Source of the DNA: Eubacteriales bacterium
Lineage (GTDB): Bacteria; Bacillota; Clostridia; Tissierellales; GPF-1
Length of the DNA: 40,823 nucleotides
Reading direction: 5' to 3'
Assembly (NCBI GenBank): GCA_030625815.1
Contig: DAOUQF010000033.1
Span: 1-40,823 of the forward strand
The notes under the pieces are model-generated. The model worked only from the letters and a program-made list of their open reading frames with translations. It had not been told where the DNA came from and made no database searches. The stretch's first letter is position 1, and each line of letters begins with the position of its first letter. The position numbers and the translations under genes are program-made. Of this stretch, positions 25,616 to 34,252 are shown one piece after another.

Positions 25616-25646
25616 AAAAAAAGGGCTTCTTTTCACAAGAAGTCCC
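25616..25646 (-). terminator. Terminator of the epimerase operon
   Basis: Minus-strand stem GGG-A-CTTCTT / AAGAAG-CCC (one bulge), followed by seven T residues, about 36 bp after the stop codon. Confidence 0.8.
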
Positions 25647-25682
25647 CACTCTTACTCCATTTCTATTAACAACAAATTCCCC

Positions 25683-26558
25683 TTATCCAATGGCGATCGT
25701 TAGCCGAACTTGATTCGCTTCCCCGGCACCCACCGTACGGATTCCTTCTTTTTGATCGATCTTTTTCGTCGCATCCTGCCGATCGCATAATCCTTGCCAG
25801 GGTTCAATGCAAAGAAACGGCGCATGGTTTGGCTTTGTCCAAATCCCCAGATGAGTAAATCCCGTCAAGGACACCTGAATAAAACGATCGCTCTTCTGGC
25901 TTTCGAACCGAATCCATTCCGACTCCACGCCTTCAAAGATCAAGGCGTCCTCTTGGAACAGGGCATGATCCAGGTTCAAGATTTGCGACTCTTCCACCAC
26001 ATTTACTCTTTCAAGATTGCGAAGACCTGTATCTATATTGATCATGAGGCGATCCAAATTCTCCTGCTTTGCAAAGCGCAGATGATAATCCGAAAAATCT
26101 TCCTCCGGTTCCAACGGCCAGTTAAATGCTGGATGCGCCCCCAGAGAATAAAACATTTCTTCTCCGCCTTTGTTCTTCACGAAATAATCCGTATGAACGG
26201 TTTCTTCTTCCAATGTATAACGAATGCGCAAAGAAAAATCGAAGGGATAACTCGCCATTGTCTCCTCGTTAGCCTCGAGTTCATACTCCAAATAGTCTAC
26301 TCCCATCTCCACCAGAAGGAAGTCCAGATCCCGCGCAAAGCCATGCTTGGAAAGGTTGAAAACCTTGCCTTCATAGATAAACTGCTCATCTCGAAGCGCA
26401 CCGATCACAGGGAATAGCACCGGTGCATGCTTGCCCCAATAAGTGGGATCCGCCTGCCACAAGTACTCCTTCTGCAATCCTTTATGGTAGATGCTTGTCA
26501 GTTCCGCACCACGCTCTCTGACCGCAATGCGGATCTTTTCATTTTCCAATCGATTCAT
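25683..26558 (-). CDS. Aldose 1-epimerase family protein (LacX-like)
   Basis: 291 aa galactose-mutarotase fold. Seen: RERGAELTSIYHKG, PVLFPVIGALRD, the catalytic His in KHGFARD, GAHPAFNWP with the second conserved His, and the C-terminal CIEPWQGLCDR holding the likely general-base Glu. These match LacX and other epimerases that interconvert anomers of hexoses or hexose phosphates. Normal length. 9 bp after the repeat-containing membrane protein gene, so co-transcribed. Substrate unknown. Confidence 0.88.
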   Translation of the reverse strand: MNRLENEKIRIAVRERGAELTSIYHKGLQKEYLWQADPTYWGKHAPVLFPVIGALRDEQFIYEGKVFNLSKHGFARDLDFLLVEMGVDYLEYELEANEETMASYPFDFSLRIRYTLEEETVHTDYFVKNKGGEEMFYSLGAHPAFNWPLEPEEDFSDYHLRFAKQENLDRLMINIDTGLRNLERVNVVEESQILNLDHALFQEDALIFEGVESEWIRFESQKSDRFIQVSLTGFTHLGIWTKPNHAPFLCIEPWQGLCDRQDATKKIDQKEGIRTVGAGEANQVRLTIAIG

Positions 26559-26567
26559 ACTGTCCTC

Positions 26568-27554
26568 CTATTCTGTCACAGGTATTAATTTGTAGTCATA
26601 ATCCCGGAATGAAACCTCGTATTCAACGCCTTCATCATTCCAAACCCGTACAAGCTCGGCGAACTTGTCGTATTGCAAAAGATTCAGCGATTCAAAATCT
26701 CCCTCAAAGGATTCTTCGTTCACCGCTTTATTCATCATCATCATGGTCCAGTCGTATTCCTGCAAGAAGAAGTCCCAATATGTCACCAAAGACTCCGGCG
26801 GCGTGATCTCATAGACCGGCATTTCATTCTGCAACTCAACCAACCAATTTTCCCCACTGAGCTTTTCACTCTCTGGGGCGTACTCAAAGGCCAGAAAACT
26901 CTGGGCTTGATCCAATATTTCCATCCAGTCCTCGGTCTTTATCATGAAATCCACCGAATCCGTTCGCATGAAAACCTGCTCTTCCCTGACTGCTTCTTCG
27001 GTGACAAACTCGAGTCCCGGCTCCGGCTCCGGCGAATTGAATTCATCTCTCATATCGGTTACAAATTCGCCCAGATTTCCAACGATCCTTGGCACCACTC
27101 CCGCGAACACGCCAAATACGATATAAAGGATGACAACCGTGCGAATCACACGGCCCAGGGTCTTGGAATTATCCGTTGAAGTTTTCGAACGAGAATCGCC
27201 CCAATTCTGAAAGGTCGATTTGACCTCCTCGGCTCTCGATTCGAATTGTCTGGCAGACGGTTGTCTGGTAGACGATTGTCTCGGTTCCTGTTGTTGAGGC
27301 GCCTGTCTTGGAGACGATTGTCTCGGAGACGATTGTTCCCCCAACCAATTTTCTTCCCTGGTTTTCTTGACTCTCGGCTTATGTTTTTCTCTCCGAATGG
27401 GAACTACCTTATGTCTTTTTTCATATCCAGGCTCTTTTCCCGCGATTCGCTGCTCGATCGTCCGCTCTTTCCTTTCGATCATTTCCTGCAGCTCACGCTC
27501 GCGCTCCGCCATTTTCTGATGATATTTGCGATCTGTTTGATTTGCATCTCTCAT
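26568..27554 (-). CDS. Single-pass membrane protein with coiled coil and Gln/Ser/Pro/Arg repeats, unknown function
   Basis: 328 aa, no family recognised. Residues 10-45 form a highly charged predicted coiled coil (RERELQEMIERKERTIEQR), residues 46-66 are very basic, and residues 75-104 are a low-complexity SSPRQ/SSTRQ repeat. One membrane helix (about 135-158) separates this cytoplasmic part from an acidic external domain of about 165 residues, rich in E, D, W, F and Y. RBS and ATG at 27554 are adequate. First gene of a two-gene operon with the epimerase, behind a TTGAAA-17-TATAGA promoter. The N-in topology suggests membrane tethering or sensing. Confidence 0.7.
   Translation of the reverse strand: MRDANQTDRKYHQKMAERERELQEMIERKERTIEQRIAGKEPGYEKRHKVVPIRREKHKPRVKKTREENWLGEQSSPRQSSPRQAPQQQEPRQSSTRQPSARQFESRAEEVKSTFQNWGDSRSKTSTDNSKTLGRVIRTVVILYIVFGVFAGVVPRIVGNLGEFVTDMRDEFNSPEPEPGLEFVTEEAVREEQVFMRTDSVDFMIKTEDWMEILDQAQSFLAFEYAPESEKLSGENWLVELQNEMPVYEITPPESLVTYWDFFLQEYDWTMMMMNKAVNEESFEGDFESLNLLQYDKFAELVRVWNDEGVEYEVSFRDYDYKLIPVTE
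27243..27332 (-). repeat. Degenerate 15-bp minisatellite inside the membrane-protein gene
   Basis: Six tandem units on the minus strand, consensus CAATCGTCTCCGAGA, one shortened to 12 bp. Encodes Q-S-S-P-R, Q-S-S-P-R, Q-A-P-Q-Q, Q-E-P-R, Q-S-S-T-R, Q-P-S-A-R in frame. All length differences are multiples of three. Confidence 0.85.
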
Positions 27555-27583
27555 CTCGTCCTGCCTCCCCTCTGCTTTTCTTA

Positions 27584-27612
27584 TCTATACTCTACCCTTC
27601 TTGCGCTTTCAA
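27584..27612 (-). promoter_or_regulatory. Promoter of the membrane protein-epimerase operon
   Basis: Minus-strand TTGAAA (27607-27612), 17 bp, TATAGA (27584-27589), 29 bp before the ATG. Confidence 0.7.
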
Positions 27613-27646
27613 TTCCTATCTATTCTATCATACTGGCTTTCCACAT

Positions 27647-27676
27647 AAAACAAAGGAGAGCAAATCTGCTCTCCTT
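27647..27676 (-). terminator. Terminator of the MacB-like ABC operon
   Basis: Minus-strand stem AAGGAGAGCA/TGCTCTCCTT (10 bp) with a 4-nt loop followed by TGTTTTATG. Confidence 0.88.
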
Positions 27677-27680
27677 CTCC

Positions 27681-28967
27681 CTACTCTGTGCGTATTGCAT
27701 CCAGAGCCGACAAGTTCATCGCTCTCTTTGCCGGATAATATCCCGAAATCAAACCGATCAGCATGGAAAATCCAATGCCCGCGGCAGCCAGCCAAACTGG
27801 AATATAGGAGATCCCCGATGTATCCCCCATTCCCAAGGCGCCAGCACCCACCTGGTTGATGAGTTTCGAGACCCCAAAACTCAATCCGAGGCCAATCAAA
27901 CCCCCGATCCCGCCGATCAAGGCCGCCTCAAACAGGAAGAGTCGCTTGATATCAATCAAACGAGATCCCAACACTTTCATAACGCCAATCTCACGGGTTC
28001 GCTCATAGATGGACATAACCATGGTATTGGTGATGCCGATGGCTGCAACAAACAAGGAAACAGCGCCAATCCCCGCTAAAACCAATTGAATGGTTCGTGC
28101 CGTGTTCCGCATCTCATCCAGCATATCCGTCATGCTCCAGGTTTGATAGCCCTGTACTTTCAAGGTTTCTGAAACCGCCGCTACATTGTCGACATCGTTC
28201 ACCTTGATCGTCACATCGTCATAAACAAGATTTTTATCGAATTTTTGTCCCGTTACCTTGGCATCCGCCTCAAGGATCTTTTGCATATCGTTGATGTCCA
28301 TATAAATGCCCCAGCCCCGTATATCCTGCGACTCCTCTAGGATACCAACAACCTTGGTATCATGGGGCTTCGGCCGTTTCATGTCCCCGCTCATATCTTG
28401 TACGGGCTCTCCATACATATGATCCGTGGTAATCACCATCCGCTTCTGCTCCAAAAGATCAATTTCGACCTCTTGTTCCCATCGATTCTGCTTCTTTCTC
28501 GGATTGTAAAATTCATTCATGGCTTGAGCACCAAACAGCAATCCGTTTTTATCGGTACTCTCCAATAATCGGCCTTCTGTCGTTTGAAATCCAAAGGTTT
28601 CCAGTGCATCCAAATCAACGCCATTAATTCCCAAATCCGCAATATACTTTCCGGTACTGATCTTCATATAACTGTTCTTTTGCGCCAAGACAGCCTCTAC
28701 ATTCTCAATATTTTTGAAACTCTCAATCGCCTTTTGATTCAACTCTGTATCCGATCCGCCTTCCCAATTCTTATAGACTGTGACATTGGTCAGACTTCCC
28801 ATTGACGCCATTTGTTCCATAAACGCGCGTTCCATCCCAAGGCCCAAGGAAACCATGACAATGATGGCTGTTGTCCCAATAATCACGCCCAAGACCGTTA
28901 GGAAGGTTCTCGCTTTTCTCCGCCAGAGATTCCGAATCCCCATCAGGAAAAGATCGATACTATTCAT
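27681..28967 (-). CDS. MacB/FtsX-type ABC transporter permease
   Basis: 428 aa. One N-terminal membrane helix (about 20-42, RTFLTVLGVIIGTTAIIVMVS), an extracytoplasmic domain of about 250 residues, then three membrane helices near residues 300-420 and the FtsX family ending GYYPAKRAMNLSALDAIR. This is the type VII (mechanotransmission) ABC layout. It overlaps the upstream surface-protein gene by 8 bp. The cognate ATPase is the gene at 31007. Likely couples ATP hydrolysis to movement of an external domain or extrusion of lipoprotein or peptide from the membrane. Confidence 0.92.
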   Translation of the reverse strand: MNSIDLFLMGIRNLWRRKARTFLTVLGVIIGTTAIIVMVSLGLGMERAFMEQMASMGSLTNVTVYKNWEGGSDTELNQKAIESFKNIENVEAVLAQKNSYMKISTGKYIADLGINGVDLDALETFGFQTTEGRLLESTDKNGLLFGAQAMNEFYNPRKKQNRWEQEVEIDLLEQKRMVITTDHMYGEPVQDMSGDMKRPKPHDTKVVGILEESQDIRGWGIYMDINDMQKILEADAKVTGQKFDKNLVYDDVTIKVNDVDNVAAVSETLKVQGYQTWSMTDMLDEMRNTARTIQLVLAGIGAVSLFVAAIGITNTMVMSIYERTREIGVMKVLGSRLIDIKRLFLFEAALIGGIGGLIGLGLSFGVSKLINQVGAGALGMGDTSGISYIPVWLAAAGIGFSMLIGLISGYYPAKRAMNLSALDAIRTE

Positions 28968-31020
28968 CGAGATCCAACTCCTCTTCCGCCTTTTTCGCTT
29001 TTCGCTTCTTCACAATGGTACCAACAACGCCCAGGGCAACCACGCCGATAATTCCGTAGCCCCAAAGTGGCATTCCACTCTTTTCATCGATTGGAGGTTC
29101 CATACCCCCTTCGAAATCCGGTGGAAATTCATCTCCGCCTGGGAATTTGCCTTCCGACATGCCCTCGCTCGCAATCAGACTGAACTTCATCTCTTTGGTA
29201 TGTGCACCGCCCACAGCGTCTTCATAATCGAAATAGATAACCCCTTCCAGAGCTTCTTCAGAAGGCACCAAGGTCAAGCTGTAGTAATTGCTGGATCCTG
29301 AATTCAAGTTGCCGATATAGGATTCTCCTCCCTCCGGCATTTCAAAGTTTCCTTCCGCTCGGATGGCAAGATTGTAAAGGGTTGTTCTTCCTGTATTGTA
29401 GAAATCAACATCATAATCCATGCGCATTCCAATCTCTGCATGTGGCAGATAAGAAGGCTCTTGAATCTTCAAGCGCATCTCTTGGATCACAGGGATGCTA
29501 ATTTCCGGCGACTCGATGCCATGGCTCGGTGTGATATTAAAGGTTACCTTATAACTTTGATATTTCGCATCCCGGCTTGGGCTCAAAGTAAAGGTATGTT
29601 CATAGACCTCTTTTGGACCCAGTTTTTCAATATAGAAGGAGTTTGAACTCTGCACCGGTACAAAGATTCCTTCTTCCGAACTAATGGTCACCACGGTATT
29701 TTCAATGGAATTTTCCGGATTCGAGTTGCGGAAGCGGACCGTTAAATCAAAAGATTCGCCCGCTGTTACTGCGTCTCCACCGAAATCATAGGTTTCCAAC
29801 ATCAAATACGCGTTGCCATCACTGGAAGCCTCAGTTTCCCCTTCCACTGGCACAAAGATTGTCGCCGCATTCTCCCCGGCTTTTCCATAGGCGTCTTCAT
29901 AGGTGAATGACAAGTTCAAAGACTGATTTCCTGTCATAATTTTCTCATAAGCCGCTACAGGGAAACTCAATACCGCCACTTGTCCGCCATTGATCTGCGT
30001 GATAAATTGCGTATCCACCGCATTGTTCAATTGAATGCCATTGGCTGTAAACCCGCTGATCTTTGCAGAAAGGTTCTTCACCTGCAAGGATCCGGTATTT
30101 TTCAACGTTATTCGCAAGATATCGTTTGTTCCCGCATTCAAAGTCCCCTTGTCCAATTTCATGGACTGAACGGCAATCACCGGCATTGCATTGGAATTTT
30201 GCACTTTCACATAGTAGTTGATCGTTGATGAGAATTCGTCGCCAAAGGTGTTTTCATAGGTCACCTTGATTGGAATAATCACCTGACCGGAAGAAGCATT
30301 CCCCTTCACGTCGACTGAAAAACTAACAGCCTCATATTTATCCGCCTTCAACTCAGCAATCGTTTTTACAATCGATACCTGCTTCACCTCAAAGGGACTA
30401 TTCGCAATCCCCAAAATTTGCGGCTCGATCTTGATGTTCTTCGCATCATAGGAAGCATCATTCACAAATCCAATTTGAATCGTATTGGCGCGTCCCGCCG
30501 TCAATGTTGGAATGGTCTGGGTTGGATCTACGATTACAGTCGGCGCGTAATCGTTAGATGAATCCGCATCGTCGTCAGTTTCCCATACGGGAATTGCCGG
30601 CATAGCCGTCCGTAATGTCGCAGTATATGTTTCAGTCCCTATTTCATAGTCCACGGCGATCGTTAAATCCTTCTTGCCGCCGTAATATTTCAAATTTAAC
30701 GTATATTCGCCATTTTCATACCTCGGATTGTCCACCGGCACAACATTATGGTCCTTAATCATTCCGCCCACTCCGGGAGATATGTAGGTGATTTGGAAAG
30801 ATGAATCCTGCGTTCGCACACTTCTTATTTGAATCTCATCACCCGTATCATTTGATACTGAAATTCCCATACTGAACGTATCTCCCTCCTCGATTTTACT
30901 CGAAGAAATCGACGTCATGGAAATTGTTACGTCTTGAACGCCATCCGCAAATCCTGTTGGAATCAAAGTGACCAAAATCATCAAGATACTGATGAATGCC
31001 ACCGCCTTACGCTTGCTCAT
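28960..31020 (-). CDS. Large secreted, membrane-anchored COG1361-like surface protein
   Basis: 686 aa. Signal peptide at residues 1-25 (MSKRKAVAFISILMILVTL...GFA), several consecutive immunoglobulin/CARDB-like beta modules (recurring patterns of DTGDEIQI, LKNTGSLQVKNLSAKI, FRNSNPENSIEN and FYNTGRTTLYNLAI), a low-complexity region, then a C-terminal membrane helix (about 655-673) and a short basic-acidic tail. The external domain is roughly 600 residues. It lies between the ATPase and permease of the same ABC system, with 14- and 8-bp overlaps, so it probably works with that permease as an accessory. Such COG1361 plus ABC arrangements occur in archaea and Clostridia. Confidence 0.85.
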   Translation of the reverse strand: MSKRKAVAFISILMILVTLIPTGFADGVQDVTISMTSISSSKIEEGDTFSMGISVSNDTGDEIQIRSVRTQDSSFQITYISPGVGGMIKDHNVVPVDNPRYENGEYTLNLKYYGGKKDLTIAVDYEIGTETYTATLRTAMPAIPVWETDDDADSSNDYAPTVIVDPTQTIPTLTAGRANTIQIGFVNDASYDAKNIKIEPQILGIANSPFEVKQVSIVKTIAELKADKYEAVSFSVDVKGNASSGQVIIPIKVTYENTFGDEFSSTINYYVKVQNSNAMPVIAVQSMKLDKGTLNAGTNDILRITLKNTGSLQVKNLSAKISGFTANGIQLNNAVDTQFITQINGGQVAVLSFPVAAYEKIMTGNQSLNLSFTYEDAYGKAGENAATIFVPVEGETEASSDGNAYLMLETYDFGGDAVTAGESFDLTVRFRNSNPENSIENTVVTISSEEGIFVPVQSSNSFYIEKLGPKEVYEHTFTLSPSRDAKYQSYKVTFNITPSHGIESPEISIPVIQEMRLKIQEPSYLPHAEIGMRMDYDVDFYNTGRTTLYNLAIRAEGNFEMPEGGESYIGNLNSGSSNYYSLTLVPSEEALEGVIYFDYEDAVGGAHTKEMKFSLIASEGMSEGKFPGGDEFPPDFEGGMEPPIDEKSGMPLWGYGIIGVVALGVVGTIVKKRKAKKAEEELDLDE

Positions 31021-31714
31021 GTTTTTTTTCCCCTTTCACTACGATATTCTGCACCTCGCCGTCCAAAATTGAGACGATCTTATCGGCATATTGTCCAACA
31101 CTTCCGTCATGGGTGACAATCACTAGCGCTTGATTGTTGTGCTTGCAAATATCCACCATTAACTTCATAACCTCTGCACTGGTTTTCGAATCGAGGTTTC
31201 CCGTCGGCTCATCGGCAAATACTACCTCGGCTTTTCCAACCAAAGCGCGGGCAATGCCCACACGCTGCTGCTGCCCCCCGGACATCTGATTGGGCTTGTG
31301 TTTCACACGATCTCCCAATCCAACATTCTCCAGCATTTTCTTTGCTGCGGCATTTCGCCTTTTACTTCCAATTCCACGAAAGGTTAACGGCATTGCGACA
31401 TTTTCAAGGGCCGTTAAAGCACCCATCAGATTATACGATTGAAAAATAAATCCAACGTTCTTTTGTCGAAATATCGCCAATCTTTTCTCGCTCATCCTGG
31501 TGACGGCTTCTCCCTTAATCTTGACACTTCCTTTAGTTGGCTTTTCCAAGCCCGCCATCATATTCAATAGCGTCGATTTACCTGATCCGGATTTTCCCAA
31601 GATCACGCAAACTTCGCCTGCTTCAATATTAAAAGAAACGCCACGAAGCGCATGTACTTTCTCATTTCCCAAGCGATATACTTTTTTGATATCTTTCACT
31701 TCTATCAGACTCAT
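31007..31714 (-). CDS. MacB/LolD-type ABC transporter ATP-binding protein
   Basis: 235 aa from the ATG at 31714 (GGGGG 5 nt upstream); a longer frame starts 6 residues earlier without a better site. Walker A GKSGSGKST (40-48), Q-loop FQSYN, signature MSGGQQQR, Walker B VVFADEPTGNLDS and H-loop THD are all intact. The DEPTGNLDS ending is typical of the LolD/MacB/FtsE group. Overlaps the surface-protein gene by 14 bp. First gene of a three-gene operon with its own promoter at 31781. Confidence 0.95.
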   Translation of the reverse strand: MSLIEVKDIKKVYRLGNEKVHALRGVSFNIEAGEVCVILGKSGSGKSTLLNMMAGLEKPTKGSVKIKGEAVTRMSEKRLAIFRQKNVGFIFQSYNLMGALTALENVAMPLTFRGIGSKRRNAAAKKMLENVGLGDRVKHKPNQMSGGQQQRVGIARALVGKAEVVFADEPTGNLDSKTSAEVMKLMVDICKHNNQALVIVTHDGSVGQYADKIVSILDGEVQNIVVKGEKKHEQA

Positions 31715-31780
31715 GGCAACCCCCTTTCCCATATTAGACGTCTACGTTTTTCAAATAGTTTCATTGTCTTCCAATTACTT

Positions 31781-31809
31781 ATTTTACTGATTTTATCATC
31801 AAAAAACAA
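31781..31809 (-). promoter_or_regulatory. Promoter of the MacB-like ABC operon
   Basis: Minus-strand TTGTTT (31804-31809), 17 bp, TAAAAT (31781-31786). Moderate match. Confidence 0.6.
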
Positions 31810-31860
31810 ACTTTATCGCTGAATTAAGGTGGATTTAAGACTCTCTTCACAGAAAATTTA

Positions 31861-31884
31861 AAAAGACCGGTTTCCCGGTCTTTT
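31861..31884 (-). terminator. Terminator of the GntR-ABC-DUF4097 operon
   Basis: Minus-strand stem AAAAGACCGG/CCGGTCTTTT with a GAAA loop, just after the stop codon. The stem itself ends in T's followed by TAAATTTT. Confidence 0.85.
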
Positions 31885-31885
31885 C

Positions 31886-32749
31886 TTATTGCTTGTGAAT
31901 CTTCACTTCTCCAATATCCGTATACATCTGGATGGCTGCGTCTCGATCTTTCCCTTCTTTGAAGGGTACCTTCGCATCCACATCGCCAATCCCTGCTTCC
32001 GCTGCAATCCCTGCATCAATCACAGTTTGAGAGAGGGTCGCATGAATCGCGCCAACGTCCGCGGTTGCAATCAAAGAATCCGCTTTCTCGCAGATGAATT
32101 CAATCCCGCCAACATCCGCCTTCAAAATGATATCTCCCCCATTTACAGTAACGTCAATCGCGCCAACATCAGATTCAATCTCAATCTCCTTGGCTTCAAC
32201 GATTCCCTGAACATCACCAACATCGGAATCGATAATCAAGCTGTCGCCTTTAAACTCACCAAAAGCCAAATCACCCACATTGGTTCGAATATCCAAATCA
32301 CCAGCAAAGTCTTTTGGCAATGTAATCACCGTATCCAGATTCGTTGTGTTCATCATCAATTTTTCCGGTCGATCTTGCCAAATAAGAATCCGAATGGAAT
32401 CATTCTTTTTTTCCACTTTCAGATGCACTTTAATGGTGTCTGAAACCTTGCCTGTCGTTTTCACTTCGATTTGATCCGAATCACCTTTGACGATTTCAAT
32501 GTTGCTCACTTCACTATCAATGATGATTTTCTGTTCCTGATTCCACGCAATGGAATCTTCCAATTCAACCTTCTCCAGATTGCTTACTCCGTTCTCTCCG
32601 TCTCCGATATGAAAATTTCTTTCTCTCAGATCATCAAACCAGCCGAAAATATCACTGGATTGATCGCCTGGACGAAGCGACACACCAATTGCTACTAGTC
32701 CACCCACTACAACCAAAGCTGCAAGGAAGGCGAGTAAAAAACGTTTCAT
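31886..32749 (-). CDS. DUF4097-type secreted/anchored protein with D-V-G repeats
   Basis: 287 aa. An N-terminal hydrophobic segment (about 4-24) anchors or secretes it; residues about 75-285 are short parallel beta strands with recurring D-V-G (as in SDVGDVQG, SDVGAID, ADVGGIE, ADVGAIH, TDIGEV), the usual look of a DUF4097 right-handed beta helix. AAAGGAG precedes the ATG. It is the last gene of the GntR-ABC operon, 11 bp after the permease. DUF4097 domains are common in regulators and envelope proteins of Firmicutes. Function unknown; a surface partner of the transporter is likely. Confidence 0.82.
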   Translation of the reverse strand: MKRFLLAFLAALVVVGGLVAIGVSLRPGDQSSDIFGWFDDLRERNFHIGDGENGVSNLEKVELEDSIAWNQEQKIIIDSEVSNIEIVKGDSDQIEVKTTGKVSDTIKVHLKVEKKNDSIRILIWQDRPEKLMMNTTNLDTVITLPKDFAGDLDIRTNVGDLAFGEFKGDSLIIDSDVGDVQGIVEAKEIEIESDVGAIDVTVNGGDIILKADVGGIEFICEKADSLIATADVGAIHATLSQTVIDAGIAAEAGIGDVDAKVPFKEGKDRDAAIQMYTDIGEVKIHKQ

Positions 32750-32760
32750 TTTTTTCTCCT

Positions 32761-33558
32761 TTATATATTCAACTTGCGGTCAAGCAAGTATCCGGCTGCC
32801 ATAAAATATCCGACTCCAATAACAAGATAGAACAACGCAGGCACAATATTAAAGGATAAGCCTTGCGCGGTAAAAGTTATCGCGTTCATGTTGCCGGACA
32901 CGGAAAATCCGTTCATCTGATTGATTATGGGCATGTTCCACTGAAAAGTTACTGGCCATGTGGCCAACTCGCCGAGCTTGACAGCAACCCAGTCAACCAC
33001 ATAGGTCAAGCCAAAGTATGCCAAGATGACAAACAAAACAGGGTTTCTCCAGCTCGCCAGAAACGTCGCTGTGATACTGATCAAGAAATAGATGGTCATC
33101 GTGAAGAACAAAGATGCCAGGGCTGATATCAAGATCAAGAAGACAATTTGTGGAACATTGTGCAGCAAAATACCCTGTAGTTCCACCACCTTCAACCAAC
33201 TCATCATATGAAAAAAGATCGCCGCAACCATAACGCCCCAAATAAAGAACCGCAGAAAGACAACGGTAAGCTTTGCGCCTAACATTTTCCATGCCGAGTT
33301 GGGTGTGCTAAAGAGTAGGTACCCCTTTTCCTTTACATCCACCGACAAGAAGCTGATGGAGTGAAAAAGAAGAGCGACGGATCCAACGGTTATCAACATA
33401 ACTAAGAGCGCCATCGCGATTCCAGCACCCAGTTCTCCCCGGTATAGATTGTCTGTTCCCTGCAACGCCAAGTAGGTATATACAAGCAATATGCTGGTGA
33501 TTCCCAACATAAATACTTTCCATGATTTTTTCCATTCAAAATTCATCAGATTAAGCAT
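32761..33558 (-). CDS. ABC-2 type transporter permease
   Basis: 265 aa from the ATG at 33558 (GGAGG 9 nt upstream); a further in-frame extension overlaps the ATPase gene. Six hydrophobic segments, starting near residues 15-35 and 50-70 and ending near 240-262, with polar loops, no large extracellular domain. Overlaps the ATPase gene by 8 bp. Companion to the ATPase in the YtrA-type operon. Substrate unknown; related clusters in Bacillus respond to peptide antibiotics and wall stress. Confidence 0.88.
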   Translation of the reverse strand: MLNLMNFEWKKSWKVFMLGITSILLVYTYLALQGTDNLYRGELGAGIAMALLVMLITVGSVALLFHSISFLSVDVKEKGYLLFSTPNSAWKMLGAKLTVVFLRFFIWGVMVAAIFFHMMSWLKVVELQGILLHNVPQIVFLILISALASLFFTMTIYFLISITATFLASWRNPVLFVILAYFGLTYVVDWVAVKLGELATWPVTFQWNMPIINQMNGFSVSGNMNAITFTAQGLSFNIVPALFYLVIGVGYFMAAGYLLDRKLNI

Positions 33559-34252
33559 GTCTAAACACCTCCAAATAAAAGTCATCAATCGAAATGCCCT
33601 TCTCGCTCCGAATGACTTCCGCCTCTTCCTTGGCAATGATCTTTCCATTCGAAAGCAAGATGACCTCATCCAACAACGATTCAATCGCATGCACCATATG
33701 ACTTGAAATGACCATAATCGCATCCTCTCGGATCCGATCTAAAATCGTCTCCACAATTTTTTCCCGCGATACCGGGTCAATTCCGCTTAGGGGTTCATCC
33801 AGCAAATAAATCTTGGCTTTTCTCGAAAGCACCAAAACCAGTTTCAATCTTGCTTTCATTCCCTTGGACAGCTTTTCCACTTTCTCTTGTGGAACCAGCT
33901 CCATAAATCGAATCAGTTCCTCGCTGTCTGCACGATCAAAGTCCTCAAAAAAAGTATCATAGAAATTAATCGTATCCTGTACGGTCATCCACTTATAAAA
34001 TAGATCTTTGTCTGCCAACATGGAAATCATCCCTTTATGGCGTGTTTCTCTCATTTCCCCATTGATTAAGATTTGTCCCTTTTCTGGCGTTAAAAGACCA
34101 GCAATACATTTAATCAAGGTTGTCTTCCCTTGCCCGTTGGGTCCCAATAAGCCATAGACCTTGCCGCTTTCCAGTATCAGGTCCATATCTTGAATGACGA
34201 CCTTTCGGCCATAACGTTTCTGAAGGTTCGCGATTTCTATTCTTGTATTCAT
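33551..34252 (-). CDS. ABC transporter ATP-binding protein (YtrB-like)
   Basis: 233 aa. Walker A GPNGQGKTT (38-46), a signature region LSKGMKARLKL (degenerate relative to LSGGQ, as in many YtrB/BcrA types), Walker B IYLLDEPLSGID and H-loop SSHM. Fits BcrA-type exporters. The start codon overlaps the GntR stop by 4 bp (ATGA). One of four genes in the GntR-ATPase-permease-DUF4097 operon. The degenerate signature is worth noting but common in this group. Confidence 0.92.
   Translation of the reverse strand: MNTRIEIANLQKRYGRKVVIQDMDLILESGKVYGLLGPNGQGKTTLIKCIAGLLTPEKGQILINGEMRETRHKGMISMLADKDLFYKWMTVQDTINFYDTFFEDFDRADSEELIRFMELVPQEKVEKLSKGMKARLKLVLVLSRKAKIYLLDEPLSGIDPVSREKIVETILDRIREDAIMVISSHMVHAIESLLDEVILLSNGKIIAKEEAEVIRSEKGISIDDFYLEVFRHA

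Noticed and set aside
27243-27332. CRISPR-like array
   Set aside because: Repeats are 15 bp, directly adjacent without spacers and in frame inside a coding region.
27246-28079. 277-codon plus-strand open frame
   Set aside because: Antisense to the permease end, a terminator and the minisatellite; repeat-derived R-R-L-S residues only reflect the DNA repeat.
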